Assembly: GCA_000310025.1 (NCBI GenBank)
Contig: FN649731.1
Location: 1,200,349 to 1,229,543, forward strand
Source of the DNA: Ectocarpus siliculosus
Lineage: Eukaryota; Sar; Phaeophyceae; Ectocarpales; Ectocarpaceae
Direction of reading: 5' to 3'
DNA: 29,195 nucleotides
Shown here: positions 19,130 to 28,821 of the stretch, piece after piece
How positions within the stretch are numbered: position 1 is the stretch's first letter
Layout of the letters: each line of letters begins with the position of its first letter
Translations under genes and position numbers: made by a program
Notes under the pieces: model-generated
Database searches by the model: none
The model's input: only the letters and a program-made list of their open reading frames with translations
What the model was told of the DNA's origin: nothing

Positions 19130-22100
19130 GTGAGCCACGATCCCGATGAACACAGCTAGCGTTCATATGAATTTATCAAGTGTTCCTTCTCGGGCGTCTT
19201 CCTCTGCCCAGGGCAAATCGAGTCTCCAACTACCAGTGTAAATTGAGTCTTTTTTCCTACACCAGAAACAGGAAATTTTCTTCACGGCGGGCCGCAACTA
19301 CTGTAGAGAAGAGGAGACCAGAGCAAGAAGCGAGACACGTGCCAACATCCACATCGGTGCCCTTGCATGGATGGGAGAGCAGGATCAGCGAAGGAATTTG
19401 TTACTACTGTACGCATATAGTCTGTCGTCTAGTGCCGAGCCGCCGGCGGTGCGCCAATCCGGAGTGTGTATACCATGTTCCGTCGATGCCTCTGGACGGT
19501 TGACTGTATGGCGGGATGCCCGTATGTTGTAGCTGCAGAGGTAGGGGCCCCATGCCAACTTTCCCCGTTCAGCGGCTCTAGAATAATTGGGAATCTTCTG
19601 CCATTGAAGACCACGTACATAAAGCACGATTTAGTCTCAAGTGTAATCCATGTTGTTGTTGTTTGCTTCACCATAAAATCGTTCCGGTCTCTGTTCAGTA
19701 CCTCCTACAGTAGTATCCGTACTGGCCCAACTGACGCTGGCGCCTTCGGTGGTTACAGGCCAACTACCCGAAGAGGGTGCACACTTCTAGAAACCAACCG
19801 AATAAAAAATGGACTCAGAAAATCCTCTCACGGACACCATGCAACAGCACCTCACACAGATAAACCGGGAGGCGAGCGAACCGGGAAACTATTAAATAAT
19901 AATGTAGGATACAGGGACGCCCCATCCAGGCAAAAAGAAAGAGAGCCCACCGCTCCCGCTAGGCACGCTATATCGAGAAAAGTTGGAAAAGAAGAATAGG
20001 TAATCAAAGACAACCAATCAAGGCAAATCATACGAAAGAGTCGCCTATTCTCCACCCTCAATAGCACCCCCGTACGCCCTCCTCCACCCTCGCTGTGAGA
20101 GTTCAACAGGCACGAGAAACCCCGAACATTCTCTTGTCGTCTTCCGTGGATTCGTCTGTGGCACTGAACTCCTCGATGTCGTCTTCCAGGTAGTCCAGCC
20201 AGTTCTGCTCCGGACGCCCCTCGATTCCCCACAATTTTCCCGACAATCAACCGTGTCGGGAAACGCCTGTCCGGTTGGTTGTCTGTAGGCCTGGGCAAAT
20301 TGTACACAAACCTTGTTTATCCAACGTGGCGCTTTCTTACGCCTACCACCCTTCCGTTTCGACGGCCGCGCAACGTTTCTGCGCATCATTGGATGGCCCC
20401 TTCAACTCGTTGCGTCGGGTCATCACGCAAAGAGGGTGCTTGGGTCGCGCGCGAGCAAAGAGAGCACGAGCAAGGAGGGCGCCGATTCTGGAGTCTCGGC
20501 GCCTGCAGGCAATCGCCGAGGAGGCCGTCCAAGGCGGGCGGTTCGAAGATGCCATGCACTACCTTACCGAGGTTGGTGGAGAGACCTGGATGGTTCAGTC
20601 CAAACCGCGACGTCCTCGTTCAGCCTGGATCATAAATCAACACGGTCTAATGTGCTCTGGGGGTAGGGCAAGATATCGCCGCGCTCTGTGGGCCGCAGGA
20701 TACAGTAGCAGGCAGAGTGATACTGGCCTACTGGCCTACGGTGTATCAGGAAAATAAATGAAACCTTGGGGATAACACACGTAGGCTATCATGTAAAGGG
20801 TTGCTCATGTGGGAACGTGCAGTAGCTCCTGTTGTGTTCCGCCGTTTTGCTTCGTATCTCCATATTCTTCCGAGTACCCGAAAGCTGACTTATTTTACGC
20901 CCGACTACACCCCAGTCAATCGAGCAACATACCTCCACCTACTGGTCAGCTTACTCGCTGCGAGGGCGGGTGAGGTACAGATCTGGCGATATCGCCGGGG
21001 CACTGCGGGACCTGACGGTGTGCGTTGATGAGGCACCTCACGATCGAGCCGCGCTGAAGACTCGCGCAAGGTACGAATCGTTGTGCCCCTATTGCCATCC
21101 GTGATGAAAAGGGGGTCTACCAGCCCATTTGTCGTTAGCAATGGCACGCGGATTTGGTTGAGTTCGACAGAGAGACAACTTTAAGCGCAAACACTGGTGT
21201 GGGTTAGACACCTGAGTGAGTGCTCTTCGAAAGAAGTAAGGAGGCCATGCAGGCACAAGGGAAGACGTCGAGAACTGCAAAGCACACACACTGCAGTTCT
21301 TTCAAACAAGTAGCCGCACCATTCTTGCGAACAAGGATACCGTGTACTTCGTTTTCCAAGGACCAGAACTTCGTGTTCATCCCGCTCTTTGTTGGTGGCG
21401 AACGCCCAAGGCGGTGTGTACGTTCCAAGTATGGCATAAATACTGTCGTTGGTAAGAGAAGCATCCAGTAGGCGCTGGCTCGTCACTCCAAAGGTTATTT
21501 TATTCCGGGAGGGCGCATGGCCCGCCAATGAGTGTTTCAACACAGCGCTCCTTCTTTTCGCGGCGATATTTTCGCTGCGACACCACCGACAGGCTGTTTG
21601 CAAGCCAAGAGCGCTGGGAGGACGCATCGCGCGACCTTTCCGCTGGACTGCGCGGGGATCCCAACGATGTGAGACACGCGCCAAACTTGCTGGTGCCGGG
21701 TACAAAGCGAATTAATCACAGCAGCAGCAGCAGGTGCTGGAGACGTAGCTCAGCACGCACTCGTGCACGTTCCAGCAGCCGTACGTTTAGAGAAAGATGC
21801 AGCACACCATGGGAGGCAGGTTGCGCGGCAGCAGTGGTGTTAGTCGTCCCGTGTTCTTTGAGGACGCCCTAGCCACCCCATTCCGTGTAGTGACAACAAT
21901 CCGCGGACAGCGCAGTCAACAGATCCGGACGCCTCCCATTGCCACCGTGCCTCAAAGCGTCCCTTATCGAAAACGATCGGCGCTCGTGGATCCAACCTAC
22001 CGGGCGGGATGCCTGGATACAACACCAGCTGGAGGGGTATCTCCTTCGCGGAAACGCCTTGATACACGTAAGAGGGCGACGCGTAAAGTGGCCGACACCT

Positions 22101-24299
22101 TTGCAGAGAGAGAAATAAAACGTTCCTAACGAAGGCCCTGAAAGGGTGTCAATTCTCAGACAACGCCACTCCAGAAACACACAATATTGCAGGAGGCTAA
22201 ACGCTCAGAAGGCACACAGAGCTCATCACTTAGAGGAGGGGGGCCCGCGAAAACCACAGCTTTCGTAGGCATATCTAGGCGCCAACGGACCCCCGAAGGA
22301 CCTGTCTTCGCGCCCCTGTGACACCCACTAGTAGTGCGAATCTTCTTGTCGTCCTCCGAGCCGACCAGCACCACGATGTCCTGGGATTTGCGCGGGTCGT
22401 GCTTAAGGAGACCGTCATCAAGATGCAAGAAGAACGGAGCGTGAAGTCTGATTGCACGGACAAAGTCATGATTCGTGGCGAGAGAAATATTGGGACTTCG
22501 TCTGTCGATGCTGGAGGCGCCTCCCACGCCTCGTTGTACAATGTAATGGGCACGTTTCGATGGCAATGGTCGCGTTTGTCGTGACGACAATATTCAATGG
22601 ACGGGGCAGAACCGGTCGCTGTGAAATACCGTCGGAATCGCTATACGCATCTATTCTTGTGCGGTAACAAGGCGTCAGCCCACAGAGACTGTCCATTCTA
22701 CGTAGTATGTAGTTGAACTTCCTTTGAAACATCAGACAAGACTTGAGCCCTCCAAGTAACTTTTTCGTTGCTCGTCTAGCCCAAAGGTAGCTTTTTCAAG
22801 GAAAATGCGCGAGAGGCGCCTCATCCATCGCGTTTTAGGTTGGACGGATGAGGTGGTCCCATCGTGCGACTATGTAGCACCACCGCCGGACCCCGTCCTG
22901 AATCGGTTTGGACGAAAACGGGATTTCCGCAGAGTACTCGCGGAAGCGCATCGTTTGTTATTAGACTTGTGGCTTCTCAAGCACGTCGACCCACAACAAC
23001 ACCGCGAGCAGCACTCCTCCCGCCATTCCTGACGACTGTGCCGATCGACCCTTCTTCTCTTGGCCCTCAAACAACGCAATAAACACTCTTCCCGTGGGCT
23101 GCGGGGGCAACAGACGGGTAACTATGGTGGAGCGGTGTACGACTTTGGCATGATCATCGACCGCGCCGAACTCCCCTCTGCCGACGACTACATCCGGCGG
23201 GCCTGTGCTTTCTGTTGCGGACAGGTACCTTTATGTGTTCACCACCGTGGCTGATTCCACGTGACCCAGGCCCCTTTTCCCCGAGAACGTTGTTGTCGGC
23301 GAGATGGGGGACTCATCACCAGCTGCAAACTTGCAACGGTCCTGTATTGTGTGCTGCGAAAGGGTTTGGTTGTGGTCAGATCTACGGGAAGATATCGTCG
23401 CAACGCCAACTGCACACCTGGCTCACTCGTGACGCGTCCATTGGGTTGGTTGTGTCTGACAACGGCACACAATACAGAACGGGCCCGGAGATAAGAAACG
23501 TCAAAATCAGGTCGAGCCTCAATATCTTGTTTTGGGCAGAAGGACCAGCCGAAGTCGGCCAACTTCTTAAAACGGATTTCTTATTCCTTTGGGCTATCGC
23601 ATCCTGCAAATTATCTTGTTTTCTTATTTTCTTATGTCTGGCGAAGAAAGCAACACACCAGTACAGCAGCAGTGGCTGGTGGGTATAGCGCTGCCCGCGG
23701 CGGCCCGGGGGCGCGGGAGCCGCCCCCCTACCAATAAATATTACATGAGCTAGGTAGGGGTCGGGAGCATGGCAGCAGCAGCATCATTTGGGATGTTTCT
23801 CATTGGACACGCTCCCCCAGCAACCCCTCTTGTTTCTTATATCTGGGGGGTATCGCACGATCATGTTTCTTATTGGGACGTTTCTTATGTTGTGGCCGAG
23901 ATTGAGATGAGTTTCTTAGCCCTGTTTTCTTATTTTTCGTGAAAAGTTGAGCCTATTGTTCTTAACAGAATTGTTGTTAATTGCGGGCCCATTCTGTAGT
24001 GACATGCCTAAAACCTAAAAAAGTTCCCCCCCGAAAACGTACAGAATTGGAAAAAGGCACTGGACGACCTGGGGCGCTCCATCGCGATTGAGGAAACGGC
24101 TCAGGCATATACGCTAAGGGGACGCGTCCTTGCTTGCATGAGGAAGTGGGAGCTTGCGGTGGCCGACTTCGATGCTGCCATAGAGCTGAGCCCCGACCAC
24201 GCAGCGGCGTTGGAGGGTAGAGCCGAGGCACTGATCCCTTACGTAGCCCTGCCCATGATGAGTGACGAGGACAGAGCTAGGCTTGCCGCTGGGGAGTGA
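18987..24299 (+). CDS. Gene 2: IQ-motif plus TPR protein, seven exons, 305 residues
   Basis: Spliced from 18987-19129, 20433-20571, 20916-21070, 21593-21668, 22029-22067, 23114-23224 and 24045-24299 (918 nt, in frame). Every junction is GT-AG with matching phase, and together they rebuild motifs that no single exon contains. Exons 1 and 2 create VQAWYRGCLGR, a consensus IQ motif (IQxxxRGxxxR), known to bind calmodulin or EF-hand light chains. Exons 2-7 give six TPRs of 33-34 residues with G8, A20 and P32 positions in register, plus a capping helix ending at TGA. TPRs form protein-binding superhelices, so this is likely a Ca2+/calmodulin-responsive adaptor in the cytoplasm or cytoskeleton (inference). 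There is no membrane span or signal peptide. The ATG is chosen as the first Met after which the sequence looks protein-like; an in-frame upstream ATG at 18714 is possible. The weakest splice site is the exon 2 donor (GTTGGT). Confidence 0.8.
19645..19790 (+). repeat. Diverged copy of repeat family A in gene 2 intron 1
   Basis: Same order of blocks as 1459-1600: GTTGTTGTT, CTTCACNATAAAA-CGTTCCG, CAGTACCTYC, TCCGTACTGGYCCAACTGACG and a GGTTACAGGCCAACT block. More diverged than the other three copies. Confidence 0.6.
20100..20390 (-). pseudogene. Possible decayed coding fragment, minus strand, in gene 2 intron 1
   Basis: One minus frame reads a Lys/Arg-rich stretch then KAPRWINKVCVQFAQAY. A second frame, after an apparent frameshift near 20215, reads EQNWLDYLEDDIEEF and DDKRMFGVSRA before a stop. 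The acidic, tryptophan-containing text looks protein-like and could be the C-terminus of a retroelement protein. I do not recognise the family. Confidence 0.3.
20433..20571 (+). CDS. Gene 2 exon 2: second half of IQ motif and first TPR
   Basis: Acceptor CGCAAAG ends at 20432. It completes the IQ motif (GCLGRARAKR), continues through a basic linker, then gives TPR1 helix text EEAVQGGRFEDAMHYLTE. It ends GAG at 20571; donor GTTGGT is non-consensus but is the only site here giving phase 0, which exon 3 requires. Reading through would add a non-TPR tail to a stop near 20755. Confidence 0.7.
20916..21070 (+). CDS. Gene 2 exon 3: TPR2 and start of TPR3
   Basis: Acceptor ACACCCCAG at 20915. Reads YWSAYSLRGRVRYRSGDIAG (TPR helix A), then ALRDLTVCVDEAPHD (helix B and P32), then RAALKTRAR. 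Donor GTACGA at 21071, phase 2 (AG+G). An apparent small intron GTGAGGTACAG at 20970-20980 is rejected, because reading straight through gives exact 34-residue spacing. Confidence 0.8.
21593..21668 (+). CDS. Gene 2 exon 4: rest of TPR3
   Basis: Acceptor CACCGACAG at 21592 supplies the G that completes an Arg codon split with exon 3. Encodes LFASQERWEDASRDLSAGL then RGDPND, the classic TPR end with P32. Donor GTGAGA at 21669, phase 0. Confidence 0.8.
22029..22067 (+). CDS. Gene 2 exon 5: 39-nt microexon, helix A of TPR4
   Basis: Acceptor CAACACCAG at 22028 and a perfect donor GTAAGA at 22068. Encodes LEGYLLRGNALIH, which supplies TPR positions 1-13 (Y4, R7, G8). Exon 6 begins at position 14 (TGNYGGAVYDF), so the two join into a 34-residue repeat with no gap. 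Phase 0 on both sides, so skipping would delete half a repeat but keep the frame. Confidence 0.8.
23114..23224 (+). CDS. Gene 2 exon 6: helix B of TPR4 and helix A of TPR5
   Basis: Acceptor GGGGCAACAG at 23113, the first AG after a pyrimidine tract near 23048-23067. The 111 nt encode 37 residues starting TGNYGGAVYDF and ending ACAFCCGQ, phase 0/0. Donor GTACCT at 23225. Confidence 0.8.
23475..23996. mobile_element. 522-bp MITE with TA flanks in gene 2 intron 6
   Basis: Termini CAGAACGGGCCCG (23475-23487) and its inverted copy with one mismatch (23984-23996) are each flanked by TA (23473-23474 and 23997-23998), the target duplication typical of Tc1/mariner or Stowaway-like elements. The interior carries repeated TTTCTTAT motifs (about eight between 23573 and 23935) and one AAGAAACGTC near the left end, which resemble subterminal transposase-binding repeats. 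No transposase is encoded. Confidence 0.65.
24045..24299 (+). CDS. Gene 2 exon 7: TPR5-6, capping helix and stop
   Basis: Acceptor AACGTACAG at 24044 after a C-rich tract, phase 0. Encodes NWKKALDDLGRSIAIEETA, then a textbook TPR6 (AYTLRGRVLACMRKWELAV, then ADFDAAIELSPDH), then a solvating helix AAALEGRAEALIPY and a short acidic tail to TGA at 24297-24299. 84 residues. Confidence 0.85.
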   Translation, partial: NWKKALDDLGRSIAIEETAQAYTLRGRVLACMRKWELAVADFDAAIELSPDHAAALEGRAEALIPYVALPMMSDEDRARLAAGE

Positions 24300-25319
24300 C
24301 ATTACCACGACGTCTGGGGCGTTCCTGCGTTACAGTGTTGTTGCTGTTGTTTGTTTTTGCTGGACCTCTCCACGTCGAGGCGCTTCACCACGATGATACT
24401 TGTGGTCCGCCTACTACCAGGTAACCGAGACAAACAAATTTTCTTTCCGAAGATGGATATGTCCACTTCGCAATTTCATAGCTTGCAGATACCGACTACG
24501 ATGTCCTCCAGGTAGGGGACGCAACTTCGCAAACCTTTTCACCGGCACTCTTCCAGGCATACGTGGTGTTGTCAACACATTGTTCTGCACGACGTCGTCA
24601 GTTTTTGTATATTTCGGTAGGCGTTTCTTGGACGTATCAGCCGCGATAGCACAGACAGGAGGAAAGGGTGGGGGAGGTGATGCACACCAAACCACAAAGA
24701 AGTGTGTCTGAACTTGTTTTTTATTCACTTGTTTTGTTGTACTATATCCCGCTGCGCGTCCTTGCAATCACTATGATTGGTGGCTGGGGGTCTTGTTAAT
24801 ATTATTATCGTGTTGGGTGGTACACCGAAAGACCCCGATAATTCTACGGAAAGCCCTCGACGAGATGTTTCCAAAAACACCATTTTTTTGTGTCGGCACA
24901 ACCAACCTTGGTTGTGGAGCAATCAAGCTTTGATAATCGGCCTAGGGAGGGCCGGTACATAATTACTGTTGGGAATATAATGGTAGCCGAAACAGCCCGC
25001 AACGGGGTTTTGGGCCGCCACGCGGCGCACGCCCTTGACGACATCCGCCTCAAGGAATGAGAGTCATGGGAAACTGGGTAGAATCGCCTTGCTCGATTTG
25101 ATCGCGCAGCGAGCGTCCTCAAGGACGACCGCCCCTACCTTTCTTTCTGAAGAGCATTATTACTACTGGCTGGTCTTCACCGCAGAGAACCTCCACCATC
25201 TCATGAACCGCGCCGTGTCGCTCTGCTCACACGGGGAATGGACCGAGGTCCCTTTTCCACGCGCAACTTGTGGGCATCATGGAGAAAAAACGAGCGAGTT
25301 GGAAGCGGGGCGAGGAGGG
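24300..25319. other. 3' flank of gene 2; no further gene recognised
   Basis: Probably begins with gene 2's 3' UTR. No consensus poly(A) signal is convincing. Overlapping frames (24400-24711, 24414-24767 minus, 25035-25331) show no motif; the last may be the upstream part of the integrase relic that follows. Confidence 0.4.
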
Positions 25320-25740
25320 AACCGCGAATGAATACGCCCTTGCCAACGACAAGTTGCTCTGGCACGTACCACGACGCCGCGCGTACGCGAGTACTGCGCC
25401 CCAAACGGCCTCATTCAAGATAGAAGGCCGTGCCTACGTCCTGTCCTGCAAATAGATGCTACTGTCGGAGAAAGCGGGCATGGAGTAAGCAACTGCTCAT
25501 GATGCCGGCCCGACTTCTCCAGCCGTGGGAGGTCCTCGAGATGTATGTATGTACATCAAGGGCATGAGAGTGTCGTCCGACAAAGGCAACCGGTACTTGC
25601 TCGTCGTGGTCGACCGAGCGTCCGAGCTCATCGTCGCTCTTCCTGTGCCGTCGAAGGAACTGCCGGCATGATGAGCCGCAAAATGCTAGAACTCATCCTC
25701 GTTCTTGGCTGCGTGGTCAACTCTGCAAGGACTTCTACGC
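25320..25740 (+). pseudogene. Ty3/gypsy-type integrase relic
   Basis: Fragments in order but in different frames: EYALANDKLLWHVPRRRAYA (about 25330-25390), YVLSC (about 25433), RRKRAWSKQLLMMPARLL then QPWEVLEM (about 25470-25543), and SDKGNRYLLVVVDRASELIV (about 25575-25634) followed by ALPVPSKEL. This matches the spacer, zinc-binding end and start of the catalytic core of gypsy integrases. An ATGTATGTATGT run at 25541-25552 disrupts the frame where the first catalytic Asp is expected, and stop codons and frameshifts show decay. No LTRs were found. Confidence 0.65.
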
Positions 25741-25871
25741 TACCGCGGTTCTTCGACCCAAACAAGGAATTGAGCCTCGACCTGACACTGCGTTTGTTCG
25801 TTTGTTCCCATACAGGTCCCGTTCTGTGTGACTGCTGGTGGGCATCGTCATTTCGCCCTTCTATATGTACT

Positions 25872-26037
25872 CCCCAAACCCAAAAACAATTAATTAAATC
25901 AAACACACACCCCATAGTCTATATATCATACATAGCGTCTCTCTTGGATACGTTGAGAATCACCCCAAACCCAAAAACAATTAATTAAATCAAACACCCC
26001 ATATACATCATAAATATATCAATTAATTAAATCAAAC
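25872..26037 (+). repeat. A/T-rich local repeat, three copies of AATTAATTAAATCAAAC
   Basis: CCCCAAACCCAAAAAC plus AATTAATTAAATCAAACAC begins at 25872 and again at 25963. A third, shorter copy (26021-26037) ends exactly at the TRIM insertion, and its expected continuation ACCCC resumes at 26521 beyond the element. Confidence 0.85.
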
Positions 26038-26118
26038 TGTGGAGACCACCTTCATAAAGGTAGAAACTCCCCAGCGTCTGTCGAGGACGATTCCCTCTTT
26101 TCACAATGGCGTCGACGT

Positions 26119-26176
26119 GAGATGTCAGGGTGTCTGCTTTTGGTTGCAAAAGACACGGGTTCAAAACCCGCTGGTC
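26119..26176 (+). other. tRNA-like segment inside the TRIM
   Basis: CTTTTGGTTGCAAAAG resembles an anticodon arm. It is followed by a B-box-like GGTTCAAAACC in a GGG/CCC T-arm and a GTGA/TCAC closing pair. The D-arm half is not convincing, so I call it tRNA-like rather than a tRNA gene. Confidence 0.35.
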
Positions 26177-26236
26177 ACTAAATTTTCTTCCGGATAACGG
26201 AAAAAGAAAAACGGTGGGTGGGCCAAGGGAGGACGC

Positions 26237-26304
26237 ACTGGCTATCGAACTCGGAACTTCTGAAAACGTCACTGGCTATCGAACTCGGAACTTCTGAAAA
26301 CGTG
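26237..26304 (+). repeat. 34-bp tandem duplication inside the TRIM
   Basis: ACTGGCTATCGAACTCGG plus AACTTCTGAAAACGT is present twice back to back (26237-26270, 26271-26304), nearly identical, indicating a recent duplication. Confidence 0.9.
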
Positions 26305-26522
26305 GCGGACGTAGCGAACCCGTAAAACACGTACAGAGGATTGTGAGGAATGTGAATCGCCCCGCCGCCAGCCGGTCGGGTTCCGGTTACCCCAAGAAGA
26401 CTTCTCTTGCCTGGGCAACAAGAAAAAGTCTCGAAAAAAGGGGGGGGTAATGTGGAGACCACCTTCATAAAGGTAGAAACTCCCCAACGTCTGTCGAGGA
26501 CGATTCCCTCTTTTCACAAAAC

Positions 26523-28821
26523 ACCCCTATATATTTGCAATGAATGGCATCAGAACAAATACGCGAAGAAATTGAAATGGCATCATCACCAAATGACAAC
26601 TACATTCACGCCGGGTTGCATGAATGTTTAGAGTCGTGCCATTGCTTGACTGTCCTACTGCATGCATCGAACTCCACAAAATGTAGCCCATTATGTCTGC
26701 ACAGACAGACAGACAGGTGAATGAACCGTGAAGGCCTGATTAATACACAGAGATGATGTTGTAGCTCGATGTGTTCTGAACACCCCCGGAAAATGACGAA
26801 GGTTGCGTAAGATACCACACCCCCTTGACCGCTTGTCAAAGCTGTGGGCGCTCCGCAGCAACAACAGCAGAGCAGCAGTAACGGCGCCGAAACGGCGGCG
26901 GCATTACAACCGTCTCGCCGAGAGTTTTCCAAAAGCATATAATTTTATCGTGACATCATCTTTGTCGCGGAAGTAACACTACTTTGATAACTTTGAAAAA
27001 TCGGTCCGTGTGGTGCTGAATCTGCCGCAATCACCGTAATTTGCATCCTGTCTTTGCACACGGATCCTCCTAAAAAACTAACAACGTGATACATTTTCCC
27101 GTCCGTGTAGACACATACTAGACAATGTATGTATGTATGTGGAGAACCCTTGCCGTGTGTGCGAACGAGTAAGTAAGGTGGAGCGGTGGAGCCATAAACA
27201 TGTTAACCACGGCCACCACGCACGCGGTACGCTGTGTGCAAGTGTGCAGGCGTACATGTGAATGACTGATGACTGACTATGGCATGATGGGGTACATGTA
27301 TGACCTATAAAGAAAAGGGTATGTATATCTAATTGTCACTGGCGGCACAACAGCAGCCGGAGCCCCCCCCATTCCCTCCCAACAACGAGAATGAATGTAT
27401 TCTGCGGAGCTCCGCTGAGCAGAACCTGTGTGTGCGACAGGTGATGCCGTTCACCACTACTGCGCCACTGCGCCACTGCGCAACGGAGCAGCCGGGCGTG
27501 AGTTAGCGAGTGGAGGCCTGGATAACAATAGGTATCTCCTTCTGTTTGGTCCCTGGACCAGGTCTGTGCTGGAGGTGAGCTGTCCAGGACGATGCGTTGG
27601 TCTCGGTTTTTCCTCCGCCGCTGTTGCGCCCTTTGTTCGTGGTCCGGTTCACATACCCCTTATACAGGTAGCCCTCCACCGGTCTGATTCATCCACGATA
27701 GTTGTGACGACACGTGAGTGTGTGTGTGCCACGTCTGGTTTGCATCCCCCCGCTGCTTTGGTATTCTGAGCCCTAGACGCGCAGCAGTTTCGAGTTTGTG
27801 TGATCTGGTTTTCGGCCCCCCGCTCAGCAAAGAGGGGAAGAGAGCCCGCTCTATAACCGGTTTCCCACGATTATTTTGAAATTTGGCAGTTTGCCTTTCT
27901 TTGTTGAACGGCGGGCCTCTGCTGGTGGTACCGGCGTGGCTGGAGAGGAAGGCGCACACTCTGCTCTCGCGCTAATCTGCGTCTGTCACACCACCGGGTG
28001 ACGCGCATATCCTCGTTTCTCACCCGGTGACAATGGTCGCTTGTTGAATCGCTCAACCCTTGCCCCCTGTCCCGCAGGCCCTTTGGTTTGACAGCCTTTG
28101 TCGCGCTTGAGACACAGGCAGGTAGGCGGGCAGGATGCTTCTCCTGGGGCGGCTCCTGGGCCGACCTGTAGCTGCAGCGATGTGAGTGCGATAACCTTTT
28201 GTGACGCCAACAAAACGCTATTGGTTTGTGCCGGTTTCTGCATGCCCCAGGAACGGCGCTGCGTATGATGCCGGCCTATGCGGGCATTAAATAGTGTTCA
28301 TAATGTTCACGAGGATTGATGGTGTGCATATCTTCGATATACTGTACTCCTACACCAGTACATGGTAGAATACCGCGTGGTGTTTTGCGCACTCCCGCTG
28401 CCGCGGGCGCGCGGACTAACCGCAAGGATGCACGCCGTTAGTGGCATTACAAGTACGCGTTGAAGGATGAAGTCGTGATCAGGTGGTTCGGGGGAGCTTG
28501 CATGCCCTACGCCTGCCGCTGAGTTGTTGGCCAAGGGTGTGGGATGGAGTATGGTCAGCAGCAGCAGACGTATGCATACAGCCTGTGAGGACCGCCCGAC
28601 ATCCGTTTGTCAACCCCCTGCCCTCCACCCTTCGAAATATAACGGCGCCCAACAGAAATTCAGCGTATCTGCCAAAGTGCGCCCCACCCAGCAGTAGGAC
28701 AATCAATCCATCAGCCGATATCCTGGTGTGCGAAGTAGACCGAGGTATCTTCGGATTGATCTTTTTCCTGTACAGACCGTGCTTCGAGCTTAGCATTTTC
28801 TCATTCCCACGGATATCCTAA
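26523..28821. other. Intergenic, no gene supported
   Basis: Contains a (TATG)n run near 27125-27140, GCAGCA-rich DNA near 26855-26880 and short frames (27428-27769, 27660-27959 minus, 28483-28821) without recognisable motifs. A weak possibility is an exon ending at GTGAGC near 27575, but nothing else supports it. Confidence 0.4.

Larger units (their letters stand above)
26038..26518 (+). mobile_element. TRIM-like miniature LTR retrotransposon (481 bp)
   Basis: The 68-bp terminal direct repeats at 26038-26105 and 26451-26518 differ at one base, starting TGTGGAGACC and ending TTTTCACA. A 4-bp target duplication AAAC flanks the element (26034-26037 and 26519-26522). A polypurine tract (26433-26447, GAAAAAAGGGGGGGG) lies three bases before the 3' repeat. 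TGGCGTCGACG starts two bases after the 5' repeat, as a primer-binding site should (TGG pairs with tRNA CCA). The 345-bp interior has no gag/pol frame and includes a tRNA-like segment and a 34-bp tandem duplication. Mobilisation would need enzymes from another retroelement. Confidence 0.85.

Noticed and set aside
19266-19340. Possible basic exon (NRKFSSRRAATTVEKRR) in gene 2 intron 1
   Set aside because: It has a good acceptor, but no phase-compatible donor was found. Direct joining of exon 1 to 20433 already gives a complete IQ motif. It remains a weak candidate for alternative splicing.
20572-20757. Continuation of the exon 2 frame to a stop codon
   Set aside because: The residues after YLTE do not continue the TPR, and exon 3 supplies the expected next helix.
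20970-20980. Apparent GTGAGG...TACAG mini-intron inside gene 2 exon 3
   Set aside because: Reading straight through gives a TPR with exact spacing; 11 nt is too short for an intron.
22156-22590. Minus-strand frame with protein-like text (DPRKSQDIVVLVGSEDDKK)
   Set aside because: Lies in gene 2 intron 5. Parts look coding, but no domain, start or splice structure could be assigned; it may be a repeat fragment.
23573-23935. Regularly recurring TTTCTTAT as a possible CRISPR-like array
   Set aside because: Repeats are only 8 bp with irregular spacing, in a eukaryotic intron. They are better explained as subterminal repeats of the TA-flanked MITE.
26119-26176. Functional tRNA gene
   Set aside because: Only the 3' half resembles a tRNA. 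The D-arm and acceptor stem are incomplete and it lies inside a TRIM.
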